A stretch of DNA of 64,000 nucleotides, from contig NZ_CP084606.1 of NCBI RefSeq assembly GCF_022376835.1, forward strand, positions 862,501 through 926,500. The letters run 5' to 3'. The DNA comes from Brucepastera parasyntrophica (lineage in GTDB: Bacteria; Spirochaetota; Spirochaetia; Treponematales; Treponemataceae). The translations under genes were made by a program, and so were the position numbers. Of this stretch, positions 1 through 9,743 are shown piece after piece. How positions within the stretch are numbered: the stretch's first letter is position 1; the number at the start of each line of letters is the position of its first letter. The notes beneath the pieces are model-generated. The model searched no databases. It was not told the DNA's origin and was given only the letters and a program-made list of their open reading frames with translations.

Positions 1-1191
1 TTCCATGACCATATTTTCTACAAGACAGCATTCATCGGGCTGGTGGGCTGTTTCTTCCATGCGGCTCCAGACGACCGCATTATAACCGGCATTCCTGAGA
101 TAGGCGCCGACAGTGCCGCCGCCGACTCCAATGGGGCGGGCCGTGACACCGAGAATATCCGAAATAGCCTCAGCCAGTTTTTTAACGACCGGCGCATCCT
201 CGGGCGTAGCTCGGGATTCAACGGCCTGTTCTTCAGTCCAGTTTATTGTTACACCGTGCTTTTTTTCAGTCTCCCTGATAATTCCTGTCATTTCAGCGCG
301 GACTTCCTCCAGGGTATAAGACGGGAGAATCCTGCAATCCATGTAGAAAACGTCTTCGCCGGGAATAGTATTGATATTCGGAACATTGGCTTCTTTTTTT
401 GTCGGCTGGAAGGTTGAACGGTCCGGTTCAAACAGCGGATCGCGGCGGTCAAAGACCGATTCCAGGTTATTAAGACGCAGCGCGAGATCACAGGCGGCAA
501 GATGGGCATTTATTCCTTCATCCGGGCGGGATCCGTGGGTCTGTTTTCCCTGTGTTTTAATCCGGAGCCACAAAAGGTTTTTTTCCGCAATTTCAATCGT
601 TTCTCCCAGAGGATCGCCGCCGTCCGGGATAATTATGAGATCGGAGGGTTTGAATATAGTATGTTCACGCAGAATATACTGAATCCCGTATGCGGACCCG
701 ACTTCTTCATCCGCAATAAAAAGAAGTTTGATAGTATGGGCAGGCCTGGTTCCTGTTTTTATAAATGACAGGGCGGCAAAGACAGAAGCGACGAGTCCCT
801 GCTGGTTATCTTCTACTCCGCGGCCGATAAGCATTCCGTCCCGTTCGGTCACTGTCCACGGGTCTGACGTCCATTTTTCAAGATCGCCCGGCGGGACAAC
901 ATCAAGGTGCGACATAAACCATATACGGGTGCTGTCATCAACACCGGGGACTGTAACAACCAGATTTGGCCGTATACCTGATGGAACGCGGCGGTCAGGC
1001 GCATCGTACCGTTCAAAATCGGTAAACCCGATTTCGCGGAGCGTACGGATCAGGGCCTCGCATTTTGCAAGCTCCCCTTCTCCGCCCGATTCCGGCGCCA
1101 TTGCCGGTATTGCGGTAAGCAGTTTTTGCATGGATATCATGCCGGGGACCTGCTCCCTGATGAATGAAGTCAGTGTTTCTGATGTTTTCAT
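1..1191 (-). CDS. M20-family metallopeptidase (dipeptidase/deacylase type), partial
   Basis: The reading frame is open for 397 codons and leaves the window at its left edge, so the C-terminus is missing. It matches the M20/ArgE/DapE family of zinc exopeptidases: SHLDVVPPGD near residue 95 carries the first metal ligand, GRGVEDNQQG the bridging Asp, and DEEVGS near residue 170 the catalytic Glu. GKQTHGSRPDEG fits the lid/dimerisation region. No signal peptide is seen, so it is probably cytosolic and cleaves small peptides or N-acyl amino acids; the exact substrate cannot be read from sequence. The start is supported by AGGAG 7 nt upstream. A two-hairpin repeat separates it from galE. Confidence 0.85.
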   Translation of the reverse strand, partial: MKTSETLTSFIREQVPGMISMQKLLTAIPAMAPESGGEGELAKCEALIRTLREIGFTDFERYDAPDRRVPSGIRPNLVVTVPGVDDSTRIWFMSHLDVVPPGDLEKWTSDPWTVTERDGMLIGRGVEDNQQGLVASVFAALSFIKTGTRPAHTIKLLFIADEEVGSAYGIQYILREHTIFKPSDLIIIPDGGDPLGETIEIAEKNLLWLRIKTQGKQTHGSRPDEGINAHLAACDLALRLNNLESVFDRRDPLFEPDRSTFQPTKKEANVPNINTIPGEDVFYMDCRILPSYTLEEVRAEMTGIIRETEKKHGVTINWTEEQAVESRATPEDAPVVKKLAEAISDILGVTARPIGVGGGTVGAYLRNAGYNAVVWSRMEETAHQPDECCLVENMVME

Positions 1192-1207
1192 TTTATACTC
1201 CTATAAA

Positions 1208-1270
1208 AAGTCAACTGGAAAGTTGACTTACAATCGGCAATTGTCAAATAATTTAAATTATTTGACTATA
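1208..1270. repeat. Two-hairpin dispersed repeat, copy 1
   Basis: Hairpin A is AAGTCAAC/GTTGACTT (1208-1229, 8-bp stem). A linker ACAATCGG follows, then hairpin B, TCAAATAATTT with its inverted partner (1243-1264), flanked by CTATA. The linker and hairpin B match the copies at 5.6, 17.95 and 22.9 kb; the hairpin A sequence differs. The right arm of B contains the stop codon of galE. Confidence 0.8.
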
Positions 1271-2251
1271 AAACTCCCGGAGACGAGTATTTTTGATATA
1301 CATTCCATGTTGACCCGATAAGGGTATTTATGTCGGAATAAACGGGTTTCCAGCCGAGCAGTTTCTCTGCCAGAGCAGAAGACGCATAAGATTCGGGAGG
1401 ATCTCCGGGACGGCGGGGAGCATACCGCGCGGGTATGTCTTTTCCGGTTACGCGCCTTGCAGCTTCAACCATTTCAGTTACGGTAATGCCCTTTTCCGTA
1501 CCCAGATTGACAGTCAGGCTTTCCTTTTTTTGCTGATATATTCGAGCGCCTTAACATGGGCGTCAGCCAGATCGGTGACATGGACATAATCACGGATACA
1601 GGTCCCGTCGCGGGTATCATAGTCATTTCCGAATATCTGCAGTTCCTTACGCCATCCCGAGGCAACTTCCATAATAATGGGAAGGAGGTTTTCGGGATTC
1701 CGCTCAAGCCCTATTATATCACCGTCAGGATCATATCCGACCGCATTAAAATACCGTAACGCGGCAAATTTAAGTTTTTTGGTTATATCATACCATTTCA
1801 GCATCTGTTCTATTTCAAGTTTAGTAAAGCCATAATAGCTCTCGGGATTCGGCGGATGATTTTCATCAATAGGAACATACCGGGGAGTTCCGAAAATTGC
1901 CGCGGAAGATGAAAAAACAATATTGGGACAATTCCAGGCGCAGGCCGCATTGAGAATATTGATTGTTCCCGAAATATTATTAATTGAATATTTTTCGGGA
2001 GATTGCATGGATTCACCCACCGACTTGCAGGCCGCAAGGTGAATACAGGCGTCAAAACCGCGGGCAAAGACGGCCTGTATATCATCCTGGTGACGTATAT
2101 CACCGGGGACAAAGAGGGCTTCGGGAAAGAGATTCCCCAATTGTCCTGATGAAAGATTGTCGAATACAGTGACTTCATGCTCCGCGTTCAGCATGGCTTT
2201 GACAACATGGGTCCCTATATAGCCGGCCCCGCCGATAACCAGTACATTCAT
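1266..2251 (-). CDS. galE: UDP-glucose 4-epimerase, frame broken by one lost base
   Basis: GalE interconverts UDP-glucose and UDP-galactose in the cytosol, feeding surface glycans or galactose catabolism. The N-terminal GGAGYIG is the NAD-binding Rossmann motif, and YYGFTK is the YxxxK catalytic pair. The frame breaks at a run of seven T (1525-1531, plus strand). One extra base gives IS-KKKESLTVNLGTEKG and joins the two pieces into about 328 residues, the normal GalE length. The start at 2251 has GGAGGAAAAGG just upstream and overlaps the stop of the ABC-F gene as ATGA, so the two are translationally coupled. The stop codon lies inside the right arm of a dispersed repeat. I take the break as a sequence error. 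Confidence 0.88.
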
Positions 2252-4246
2252 TCCTTTTCCTCCAATTGCAGTGAAATTGCTTCCCACTTTTCAGATAAGT
2301 GTTCTATATGTTCGCTGAGACGCTCTATTTCTTTTGGACCCCGCGGCTTTTCAGACCGTCACTGTATACATCAGGTAAGGCAAGGCGGATTTCCTGTTCT
2401 TTTTTTCTTCTTCGGCTTTTGCAATTTCAGCAAGCAGATTTGCCTCTATCTTTTCGAGTTTTCTCCGTTCCGCCTTCAGCCGTTTTTCCTCTTCATAGGA
2501 ATAGGGTCTTTCATTTATCATGGCGTCTCCGGAAGAGGTTTGCGCAGTATCTTTTTTTTCGGAAGAAACTATTTCTTCGGAAAAAGTTCCTGCGGCCTCG
2601 CGCTCAAGCCGCTCAACGTAATATTTATAATCACCGGGAAAATTACGTACAATGGTAGGAGAACCGTCAGCGGGCGCGGTAAGTTCAAGGACTCTTGAAG
2701 CCAGACCTTCAATAAAACCGCGGTCATGGGACACAAAGACAATGGTTCCGCCGAAACTCTTCAGGGCGGAAAGCAATACATCCTTTGAATGAAGATCAAG
2801 ATGATTAGTCGGTTCGTCCAGAATAAGCAGATTAATCGGTTTGAATAAAAGGCGAAGCAGGGCCAGCCTGCTTTTTTCTCCTCCGGAAAGCACGCTGATC
2901 GGTTTATAAATATCATCTCCGCGAAACAGAAAAGAACCAAGCATATCCCGGAGTTTCGGAATCATTTCCAGGGGAGCCTCATTTTCAAGCAAATCAATTA
3001 TCCGTTCATCACCATTCAGCTCTTCCGCGGATTCCTGTGAAAAGTACCCCAGACTGACACCGGCTCCGTAACAGACACTGCCGGAAAAATCCGCGTCTGT
3101 TCCGGAAAGCACGCGGAGCAGAGTCGATTTTCCCGCGCCGTTTCTTCCGACAACAACAAGCCGTTCTTCTTTTTCGATAACAAGATCGAGATTATTCAAA
3201 ACGGTTCTGTTTCCGTACTTTTTGGTAAGGTGTTCAGCGGTTATAACAATCCGGCCTGAATGCGGAGCCGGAGGAAATGAAAAATGGATTTTTTTCAGGT
3301 TTTCAGGAATCTCTATGCGCTCCAGCTTTTCAAGCTTTTTGATTCTGTCCTGTACGGCGGCGGCCTTTGTGGCCTTGTATCTGAACCGCCTGATAAAAAT
3401 TTCCGTTTTCGCAATTTCTTCCTGCTGCTCTTCATAATGTTTGATAAGGGCCTTCAGTTCTTCTTCCCTGGTTTTTTCATATTTTGTGTAAGTTCCCGCG
3501 TAGCGCTTCAGTTCGCCGTTAAACAGTTCGAAAACCTCGGTTACCGTTATATCAAGAAAATAACGGTCATGGCTTACAATAAGAAAGCCCCCCGAGAATT
3601 CCCTGAGCCATTTTTCCAGCCAGGTGCGGGCCTCAATATCGAGATAATTCGTCGGTTCATCCAATAACAGAATATCGGGATGCTCCAGAAGGATTTTAGC
3701 AAGCGCGATACGCATTTGCCACCCGCCGGAAAATTCATCCGTCAGGCGGTTAAAATCGGAAGGGAGAAATCCGAGACCGAGAAGGGTCTGTTCCGCAAGC
3801 ATGCGCCGCCGGTACCACCCCGAATCTTCAAGTTGTGTCTGAATTTCGTGATATTCCTCAAGAAGCCGGAGGGTCTGGGGGTCCGTATCCGTTCTGTTTT
3901 CCGTTTCCGGGGGATTCACGGCTAAAGTATTTCCTATTTCTTCAAGCCGGGCCGCAAGCGAAGCCCCGTATGAAAAAGCCTTTTCCGCTTCTTCCAGAAG
4001 AGTCAGTCCGGAATGCGCGATCCCGGACTGGGGAAGATATGATATGCGGGTACCTTTCTGGATTGCCCTGTCGCCGCTGTCCGGAGGTATAATGCCGGAC
4101 AGGACTTTCATCAGGGTCGTTTTTCCCGATCCGTTTGCGCCCGCGAGAGCTGCCTTTGTTCCCGCCGCAAGGTTAAGCGATACATTGTCAAGAATATCCC
4201 TGTCCCCAAAGGCAACTGAAACCCGCGAAAACTGGACAAACGGCAT
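2248..4246 (-). CDS. ABC-F family ATPase, frame broken twice near the C-terminus
   Basis: A soluble protein with two ABC ATPase domains and no membrane segment. ABC-F proteins act at the ribosomal E site in translation or antibiotic protection. Walker A motifs are GANGSGKTT (about residue 36) and GRNGAGKST (about 370). Signature motifs are FSGGWQMR and LSGGEKSR, and Walker B motifs are LLLDEP and LILDEP. The C-terminal tail is charged and coiled-coil-like. The frame ends early with an unlikely tail. Adding one T at 2400-2406 and one at 2332-2335 (plus strand) extends it through PDVYSDGLKS to IERLSEHIEHL and a stop overlapping galE, giving about 666 residues. Its ATG overlaps the stop of the upstream lipoprotein gene by one base. 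The subfamily cannot be assigned. Confidence 0.88.
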
Positions 4247-5582
4247 CAGTTTTCATCCGCGGCTTTTTCAGGCCTGAAGAAAAGTATTGTAGGAGTTAAG
4301 TTCCGCGCTGTGACAACCGCATTTCTGATATTTGATTCACTTACCTGCTCAAGCCGAAGCCCCTGGGAATCAATAGTATACAGGAAGTGGACCCATCTTC
4401 CGGTGGAATCAAACAGGAATGATAAAACGCCGTTATAGTCTTTTGCCAGAGCCGAATTCAGAAAGTAACGGACTTCAACGGTTCCGCCGCCGCCCGCGCC
4501 CGCGGGAATAATTGCCGGGGTCAGCAGCTGATAACCGCTCCACAGGAAACGTCCGTCATCAAGAAACTGGATAACGCCATAATTTCCGGAAACAAACCGG
4601 GGCCCTGTATTTTTTATCCCGGCGAGAATCGCATCCCGGCGTTCCTGCTCGTTTTCGATTAATTGCTCCGGAGCAATATCAAGACGGGCAAAATAGAGGG
4701 CCACAGGCATGCCTATTTCATCGGCATACTGGACCAGAATAGTATTGTTTCTCCGCACCTGTACGGTCAGAGATGTTCCTTCAAACCGGTAAGCTCCGTT
4801 ATCCATTTTTGTAACGCCCGTGTACGGGAACGATACAACTCCGTCCGCCGTTTCCACACGGGCTATGCCCGAAGTTTTTCCGGGATAGAAACCCCACTGG
4901 GGCTGTATCCGTGAAATATCGACCCTGTTATTCTGAATCATTGTACGGTAACTGTCGGGATACCAGGTATACGCCAAAAGGTTATCAAGTACCGGATCAG
5001 GCCCCGTATCGACAATGATCTTCAGGGCCGCGTCCGCGTCCCGTTCATCAAACAGGGTAAGATTATATGAAAAACACCAGCCCGTCGTCCCATCGTCGGA
5101 CATAACCTCATACCAGTCGCCTTCAAGAGGAGCTTTGCCTGAAATAACCGGAACGCCTTCTCCTTTTCTGATGATTTTTACTTTCTGGTCCTTGCGCAGA
5201 CGGTATACCTGACGGGCAGTATTGTCCGGCTGGGCCCGTATCGGGAGTCCGTCCAGTTTAACCATTGCATAGATATACCGGTATTCTTCCAGACCTGCGG
5301 CGGCTTTTTGAGCCTGGGATTTTGATTTATACAGAGACAGCTGCCAGAGAGGGACCTCAATGCGTTCTTTTGACCTGCTTCCGATTCCGATAACATAAAC
5401 CTGACTGATATTCGACTGAATAAAAACGGGCACAACATCTCCTGCGGTAAGGTCATATTCGGGCAGAGACCAGGTCAGAACTCCGTAGCCGATATGATTG
5501 GCACAGGAAAAAAACAAAAGTCCTGTTAACAGCAAAAAAAGAGCCGGAGAGAAACACGTTTATATTCAGCAGAATTTATCAT
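4246..5582 (-). CDS. SH3-domain lipoprotein
   Basis: An exported protein of about 445 residues. The segment around residues 90-170 (LPIRAQPDNTARQVYRLRKD, then WYEVMSDDGTTGWCF) fits a bacterial SH3_3 domain. The rest is beta-rich and unrecognised. The uninterrupted frame could only start at a TTG (5535). One extra T at 5534-5540 instead gives an ATG at 5582, preceded by AAAGGAC, and a textbook lipoprotein signal: basic KRVSLR, hydrophobic stretch, lipobox LLFFSC. I therefore choose 5582. It is the first gene of an operon with the ABC-F gene and galE. Probably membrane-anchored on the periplasmic side; the function is unknown. Confidence 0.75.
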
Positions 5583-5608
5583 ACTATTATAGTCCTTTAA
5601 TTTAAGTC

Positions 5609-5691
5609 CCTGACACAAGGAATTAACTAATTCCTTTTGTCAGGAATACTTATAATCGGAAATAGTCAAATAATTTAAATTATTTGACTAT
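5609..5691. repeat. Two-hairpin dispersed repeat, copy 2
   Basis: Hairpin A (5609-5644) pairs CCTGACACAAGGAATTA with its complement, 17 bp with one mismatch and a 2-nt loop. The linker includes TATAATCGGAA. Hairpin B (5662-5691) is a perfect 30-bp palindrome beginning ATAGTCAAATAATTT. It sits between the divergent SH3-lipoprotein and GH13 genes. Confidence 0.85.
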
Positions 5692-5830
5692 AAAATACCT
5701 CATTGTATGTGAATATTCAATCAGTTCCTTGTTCCACCTTAATAATTTTACCCGCTGTTCGGTTACATAACCAGCGATATTATGGTATATTTTTTATACG
5801 TCTGACATAACTCTCCGGGAGCGGAACAAT

Positions 5831-7501
5831 ATGGAACAAAAAACCTGGTGGAAAGAAAGCGTGGTGTATCAGATTTATCCGCGCAGTTTTATGGATTCAA
5901 ACGGCGACGGAATCGGTGATTTGAACGGAATACGCCAAAAGCTGGATTATCTGACCGGTCTCGGGATCGATGTTATCTGGATAAGTCCCTTTTTTAAAAG
6001 CCCGAATGACGATAATGGTTATGATATAAGCGATTACCGCGGCATAATGGACGAATTCGGTACGATGGACGATTTTGACGCCCTGCTTGCGGATGCCCAC
6101 CGGAAAGGTTTGAAAATAGTTATGGATCTGGTAGTCAATCACAGCAGTGATGAACACCCCTGGTTTATTGAAAGCAGAAAAAGCAGGAACAACCCTTACC
6201 GGGATTACTACTTCTGGCGCGAGGGCAAAAACGGAAATCCCCCGAACAACTGGGGAAGCTGGTTTTCCGGCCCGGCCTGGGAATATGATAAAAATACCGA
6301 TATGTATTTCCTCCATATTTTTTCAAAAAAACAGCCTGACCTTAACTGGGACAATCCGAAAGTCAGGGATGAAATATTTGACATGATGAACTGGTGGTGC
6401 GAAAAAGGCATTGACGGTTTCAGAATGGATGTTATCAGTCTGATAAGCAAGGTCCCCGGCCTTCCTGACGGAAAAAAATGGCCGGGCGCGCTCTACGGCG
6501 ACGCAGGCCCCTTTATTTCGCACGGCCCCCATGTGCATGAGTATCTGAAGGAAATGAACAAACGGGTCCTTTCCCGCTATGACATTATGACTGTGGGCGA
6601 AGCCGCGAATGTAACAATAGAAGAAGCAAAAAAATACGCGGGATTTGACGCCGGAGAACTGAATATGGTTTTCCAGTTTGAGCATATGGGGACTGAATCC
6701 GCCGGAGGAAGCAAATGGACAGACCGGCGCTTTAACCTTCCCGCGCTGAAAGGAATTTTAAGCCGGTGGCAGACCGAACTGGAAGGAAAGGCCTGGAACA
6801 GTCTGTATTTTGAAAACCATGACCAGCCCCGGAGTGTTTCAAGGTTCGGAAACGATACGGAATACTGGGAAAAATCGGCAAAAATGCTGGCCACCTGTCT
6901 GCACATGCAAAAGGGGACCCCGTACATTTACCAGGGTGAAGAACTGGGAATGACCAATACGGTTTTTACCTCACTGGACCAGTGCCGGGATATTGAAACC
7001 CTGAATGTATACCGGGAAAAGGTTGAACAGGAAGGGGTCCCGCACGAGACCATGATGCGCTATATCAGCCTGGTCGGAAGGGACAATGCGCGCACGCCCA
7101 TGCAGTGGAATGGGGACAAAAACGCGGGTTTTACCGAAGGCACACCCTGGCTGGCAGTTAACCCGAATTACAAGAAAATAAACACAGCCTCCCAGATTAA
7201 TGACCCTGACTCAATATACAGTTACTATAAAAACCTCATCAGGCTGAGAAAAACCCACCCGGTTATTGTCTACGGTACATACGAACTGCTGGAACCTGAA
7301 AACGAAAATCTGTTTATATATACACGTACGCTTGAAAAAACAAAAATACTGGTTATCTGCAATTTTACTTCAAAGGAAATTCCATATAACCCGCCTGAAG
7401 AATTTGCGGAAAGCGGCCTGCTTGTATCAAATAGTGATAACCGCGTTTTTTCGCGCGAAATGATTCTCAGTCCGTATGAGGCTTCAGTATATCTCATATA
7501 A
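5831..7501 (+). CDS. GH13 oligo-1,6-glucosidase / alpha-glucosidase
   Basis: A 556-residue cytosolic glycoside hydrolase of family 13, close to the MalL/oligo-1,6-glucosidase group. Conserved regions: DLVVNHSSDEH (about 100), GFRMDVIS with the nucleophile Asp near residue 200, TVGEAANV with the acid/base Glu, and ENHDQPR with the transition-state Asp. A Val directly after the nucleophile motif (MDV) is typical of alpha-1,6-specific members of GH13_31, whereas Ala or Thr is usual for alpha-1,4 enzymes; the preference is inferred. No signal peptide. A weak GGGAG lies upstream. It stands alone, divergent from the lipoprotein operon and separated from it by repeat copy 2. Confidence 0.88.
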   Translation: MEQKTWWKESVVYQIYPRSFMDSNGDGIGDLNGIRQKLDYLTGLGIDVIWISPFFKSPNDDNGYDISDYRGIMDEFGTMDDFDALLADAHRKGLKIVMDLVVNHSSDEHPWFIESRKSRNNPYRDYYFWREGKNGNPPNNWGSWFSGPAWEYDKNTDMYFLHIFSKKQPDLNWDNPKVRDEIFDMMNWWCEKGIDGFRMDVISLISKVPGLPDGKKWPGALYGDAGPFISHGPHVHEYLKEMNKRVLSRYDIMTVGEAANVTIEEAKKYAGFDAGELNMVFQFEHMGTESAGGSKWTDRRFNLPALKGILSRWQTELEGKAWNSLYFENHDQPRSVSRFGNDTEYWEKSAKMLATCLHMQKGTPYIYQGEELGMTNTVFTSLDQCRDIETLNVYREKVEQEGVPHETMMRYISLVGRDNARTPMQWNGDKNAGFTEGTPWLAVNPNYKKINTASQINDPDSIYSYYKNLIRLRKTHPVIVYGTYELLEPENENLFIYTRTLEKTKILVICNFTSKEIPYNPPEEFAESGLLVSNSDNRVFSREMILSPYEASVYLI

Positions 7502-7867
7502 GGGGGGAACGCCTTCCAGCGAATCAGAACGTTCCCGCGGCCAAAATCTGCGGCACTGCTCCTCCTCGTTCCGAATCTTGAGAAATGACTTGACTCTGCA
7601 AGTCATTTCTCAAGGATTCTCTGAGTTGTGGAACAACTCATACCCTCTCGACCGGGTTTCGGAATCCCGGCGTATCTTATACTATAACTGCATACTATAC
7701 TGATAGAGTATACGGTCTGTTCAAATGAACCAAACCGCGTTCAGATACGATACGGGATACGATGAGACATCGTATTAATTCAGCCCCGGCAGGGGAAAAG
7801 CATTCTGCCTGCAGCTGTCATTTCAGGACCTGTTGCCTACGGACGGCCAATGCAGTATTCTTATTAT
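7502..7867. other. Gene-free region with three consecutive hairpins
   Basis: No gene is seen. The left half holds three inverted repeats in a row: a 20-bp stem with one bulge (7573-7619, inner arms TTGAGAAATGACTTG and complement), TGAGTTGT/ACAACTCA (7622-7640), and CCGGG/CCCGG (7652-7670). A separate inverted repeat TATACT/AGTATA with a 5-nt spacer lies at 7696-7712. None has a clear T tract. The pepF promoter lies at the right end. Confidence 0.6.
7833..7861 (+). promoter_or_regulatory. Putative promoter of pepF (leaderless)
   Basis: TTGCCT (7833-7838), 17-bp spacer, TATTCT (7856-7861). Six bases separate the -10 from the ATG at 7868, so transcription should begin at or next to the start codon. 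No Shine-Dalgarno sequence precedes that ATG. Confidence 0.5.
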
Positions 7868-9676
7868 ATGAAACAGACTGCTATACCAAACCGTTCCGAA
7901 GTCGCCCCCGGCGATCAGTGGAACCTCTCTTCGCTTTTTGCCGGCGACAATGAATGGAATTCCGCGCTTGAACAGTTTTCCGGAAGTGCTGAAAAGATAA
8001 ATAAATTCCGCGACAGTATTCTGTCTCCGGATATAACGCCTGAAGATTTTGCCGGCTGCCTGAAAGCTTATAGCGATGCTTTGCAATTGGCTGATAAACT
8101 CGGAAATTACGCCTTTCTTAAAAAATCGGCCGATGAAGGCGACAGTGAAAATCTGGACAGACTCGGACGGTTTATGATGGCCGCCAGTTCATTTGAAGCT
8201 TCGGTAAGCTGGCTTGTTCCCGCGATCCAGAACATCAGCGAAGACACAATGAAGAGCTGGATGGAAATGCCCCGGTTTGCGGATTACCGGATATGGCTGG
8301 AAAAACTCCTCAGAATGAAACCGTACATTCTCGGTGAAAAAGAGGAACGTATTCTGGCCCTGCTGAGCGAGGCCCATCAAACCCCACAGTCGGCGTTTTC
8401 CGTTCTGACAAATGTCGATTTCGATTTCGGGACAGTTAAAACACCGGAGGGCGACCGCCCCCTGAGCCAGACAACATGGTCCATGCTCATGGAAAACCGG
8501 GACAGATCGGTAAGAAAAGAAACATATGATAAATTCTACGGGACCTTTGACACGCACAAAAATACAATAGCGGCCCTGTACGCCGGAAGCGTTAATCAGG
8601 ATGTGGCCGCGGCCCGTATCAGGGGATACAGTTCCGCCCGCGCAATGGAACTTTTTCCTGACCGCGTTCCCGAAACCGTATACGATAATCTCGTCGCAAC
8701 GGTACGGGCAAATCTTGCCCCGCTCCACCGTTATTATTCGCTCAGAAAAAAAGTCCTCAAACTGAATGAACTCCGCCACTATGACGTCCTTGTTCCCCTG
8801 GTCGGCGAAGTAAAAAAACACACGCCCTATGACGAAGCCGTAAGCCTTATAGGGGAGGCGCTGAAACCGCTCGGCAATGAATATGTAAAAACGATTACAG
8901 ACGGACTGCTCAACGGATGGGTTGACCGCTATGAAAACAAGGGCAAGCGTTCCGGAGCATTTTCTTCAGGCGGATATGAAGGGTCGCCGTATATTCTCAT
9001 GAACTATAAGGAAGATGTACTCCGGGATGTTTTCACTCTTGCCCACGAGGGCGGGCATTCCATGCACAGCTGGTATTCAGCAAAAAACAATCCCTTTATG
9101 TCCTATAATTATACAATATTTGAAGCTGAGGTTGCTTCAACATTCAATGAGGACCTGGTGTTCCGGTATCTGCTGAAAACAACTGACGATCCGAAAATAA
9201 AAGCCTATCTCCTTGCGAGCCGCGCGGGAGATATACTCGCAACACTTTACCGGCAGACAATGTTTGCGGAATTTGAAAGCAAAACCCATGAAATGGTGGA
9301 AAGCGGAATTCCTCTCACAATCGATGTTCTCCGCAGGGAATACAGAGACCTTCTTAAAATCTATTTCGGACCCGAGATGATATTTGAGGAAACAAGCGAT
9401 CTTGAGGGAATCCGAATCCCCCATTTTTATAACGCTTTCTATGTATATAAATACGCCACGGGAATATCGGCCTCACTTGCTCTCGCGGAACGGGTGGTCA
9501 CCGGCGGTGAAAAAGAAAGAAATGATTATTTCGCTTTTCTCAAATCGGGCGGATCCCGCTATCCCATAGAAGCCCTGCGGATTGCGGGGGTTGATATGGA
9601 AAGCGCCGCCCCGGTTGAAGCCGCGTGCGGGGCTTTTTCAGGCATTGTGGAAGAACTGGAAAAAATTTTATTGTAA
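7868..9676 (+). CDS. pepF: Oligoendopeptidase F (M3 family)
   Basis: A zinc metallopeptidase that degrades oligopeptides in the cytosol. The M3 signature is clear: LAHEGGHSMHSWYS carries HExxH near residue 395, and FEAEVASTFNED about 30 residues later supplies the third zinc ligand. The length of 602 residues fits PepF. An in-frame ATG at 7850 would add six residues, but neither ATG has a ribosome-binding site. I prefer 7868 because a TTGCCT-17-TATTCT promoter ends 6 nt before it, matching other apparent leaderless genes here. Monocistronic; recQ follows after a short gap. Confidence 0.88.
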   Translation: MKQTAIPNRSEVAPGDQWNLSSLFAGDNEWNSALEQFSGSAEKINKFRDSILSPDITPEDFAGCLKAYSDALQLADKLGNYAFLKKSADEGDSENLDRLGRFMMAASSFEASVSWLVPAIQNISEDTMKSWMEMPRFADYRIWLEKLLRMKPYILGEKEERILALLSEAHQTPQSAFSVLTNVDFDFGTVKTPEGDRPLSQTTWSMLMENRDRSVRKETYDKFYGTFDTHKNTIAALYAGSVNQDVAAARIRGYSSARAMELFPDRVPETVYDNLVATVRANLAPLHRYYSLRKKVLKLNELRHYDVLVPLVGEVKKHTPYDEAVSLIGEALKPLGNEYVKTITDGLLNGWVDRYENKGKRSGAFSSGGYEGSPYILMNYKEDVLRDVFTLAHEGGHSMHSWYSAKNNPFMSYNYTIFEAEVASTFNEDLVFRYLLKTTDDPKIKAYLLASRAGDILATLYRQTMFAEFESKTHEMVESGIPLTIDVLRREYRDLLKIYFGPEMIFEETSDLEGIRIPHFYNAFYVYKYATGISASLALAERVVTGGEKERNDYFAFLKSGGSRYPIEALRIAGVDMESAAPVEAACGAFSGIVEELEKILL

Positions 9677-9743
9677 CCGTAACGAAATACCTCGCCGCGA
9701 ATAAAGTCCGGGCAAAAAAGCATATACAGCATATACATAGTGT

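Noticed and set aside
2177..2698. Plus-strand open frame of 173 codons
   Set aside because: It lies opposite the galE start and the ABC-F tail, which are clear family members; no ribosome-binding site or recognisable product.
8189..8821. Minus-strand open frame of 210 codons inside pepF
   Set aside because: Antisense shadow of a conserved peptidase; no family resemblance.
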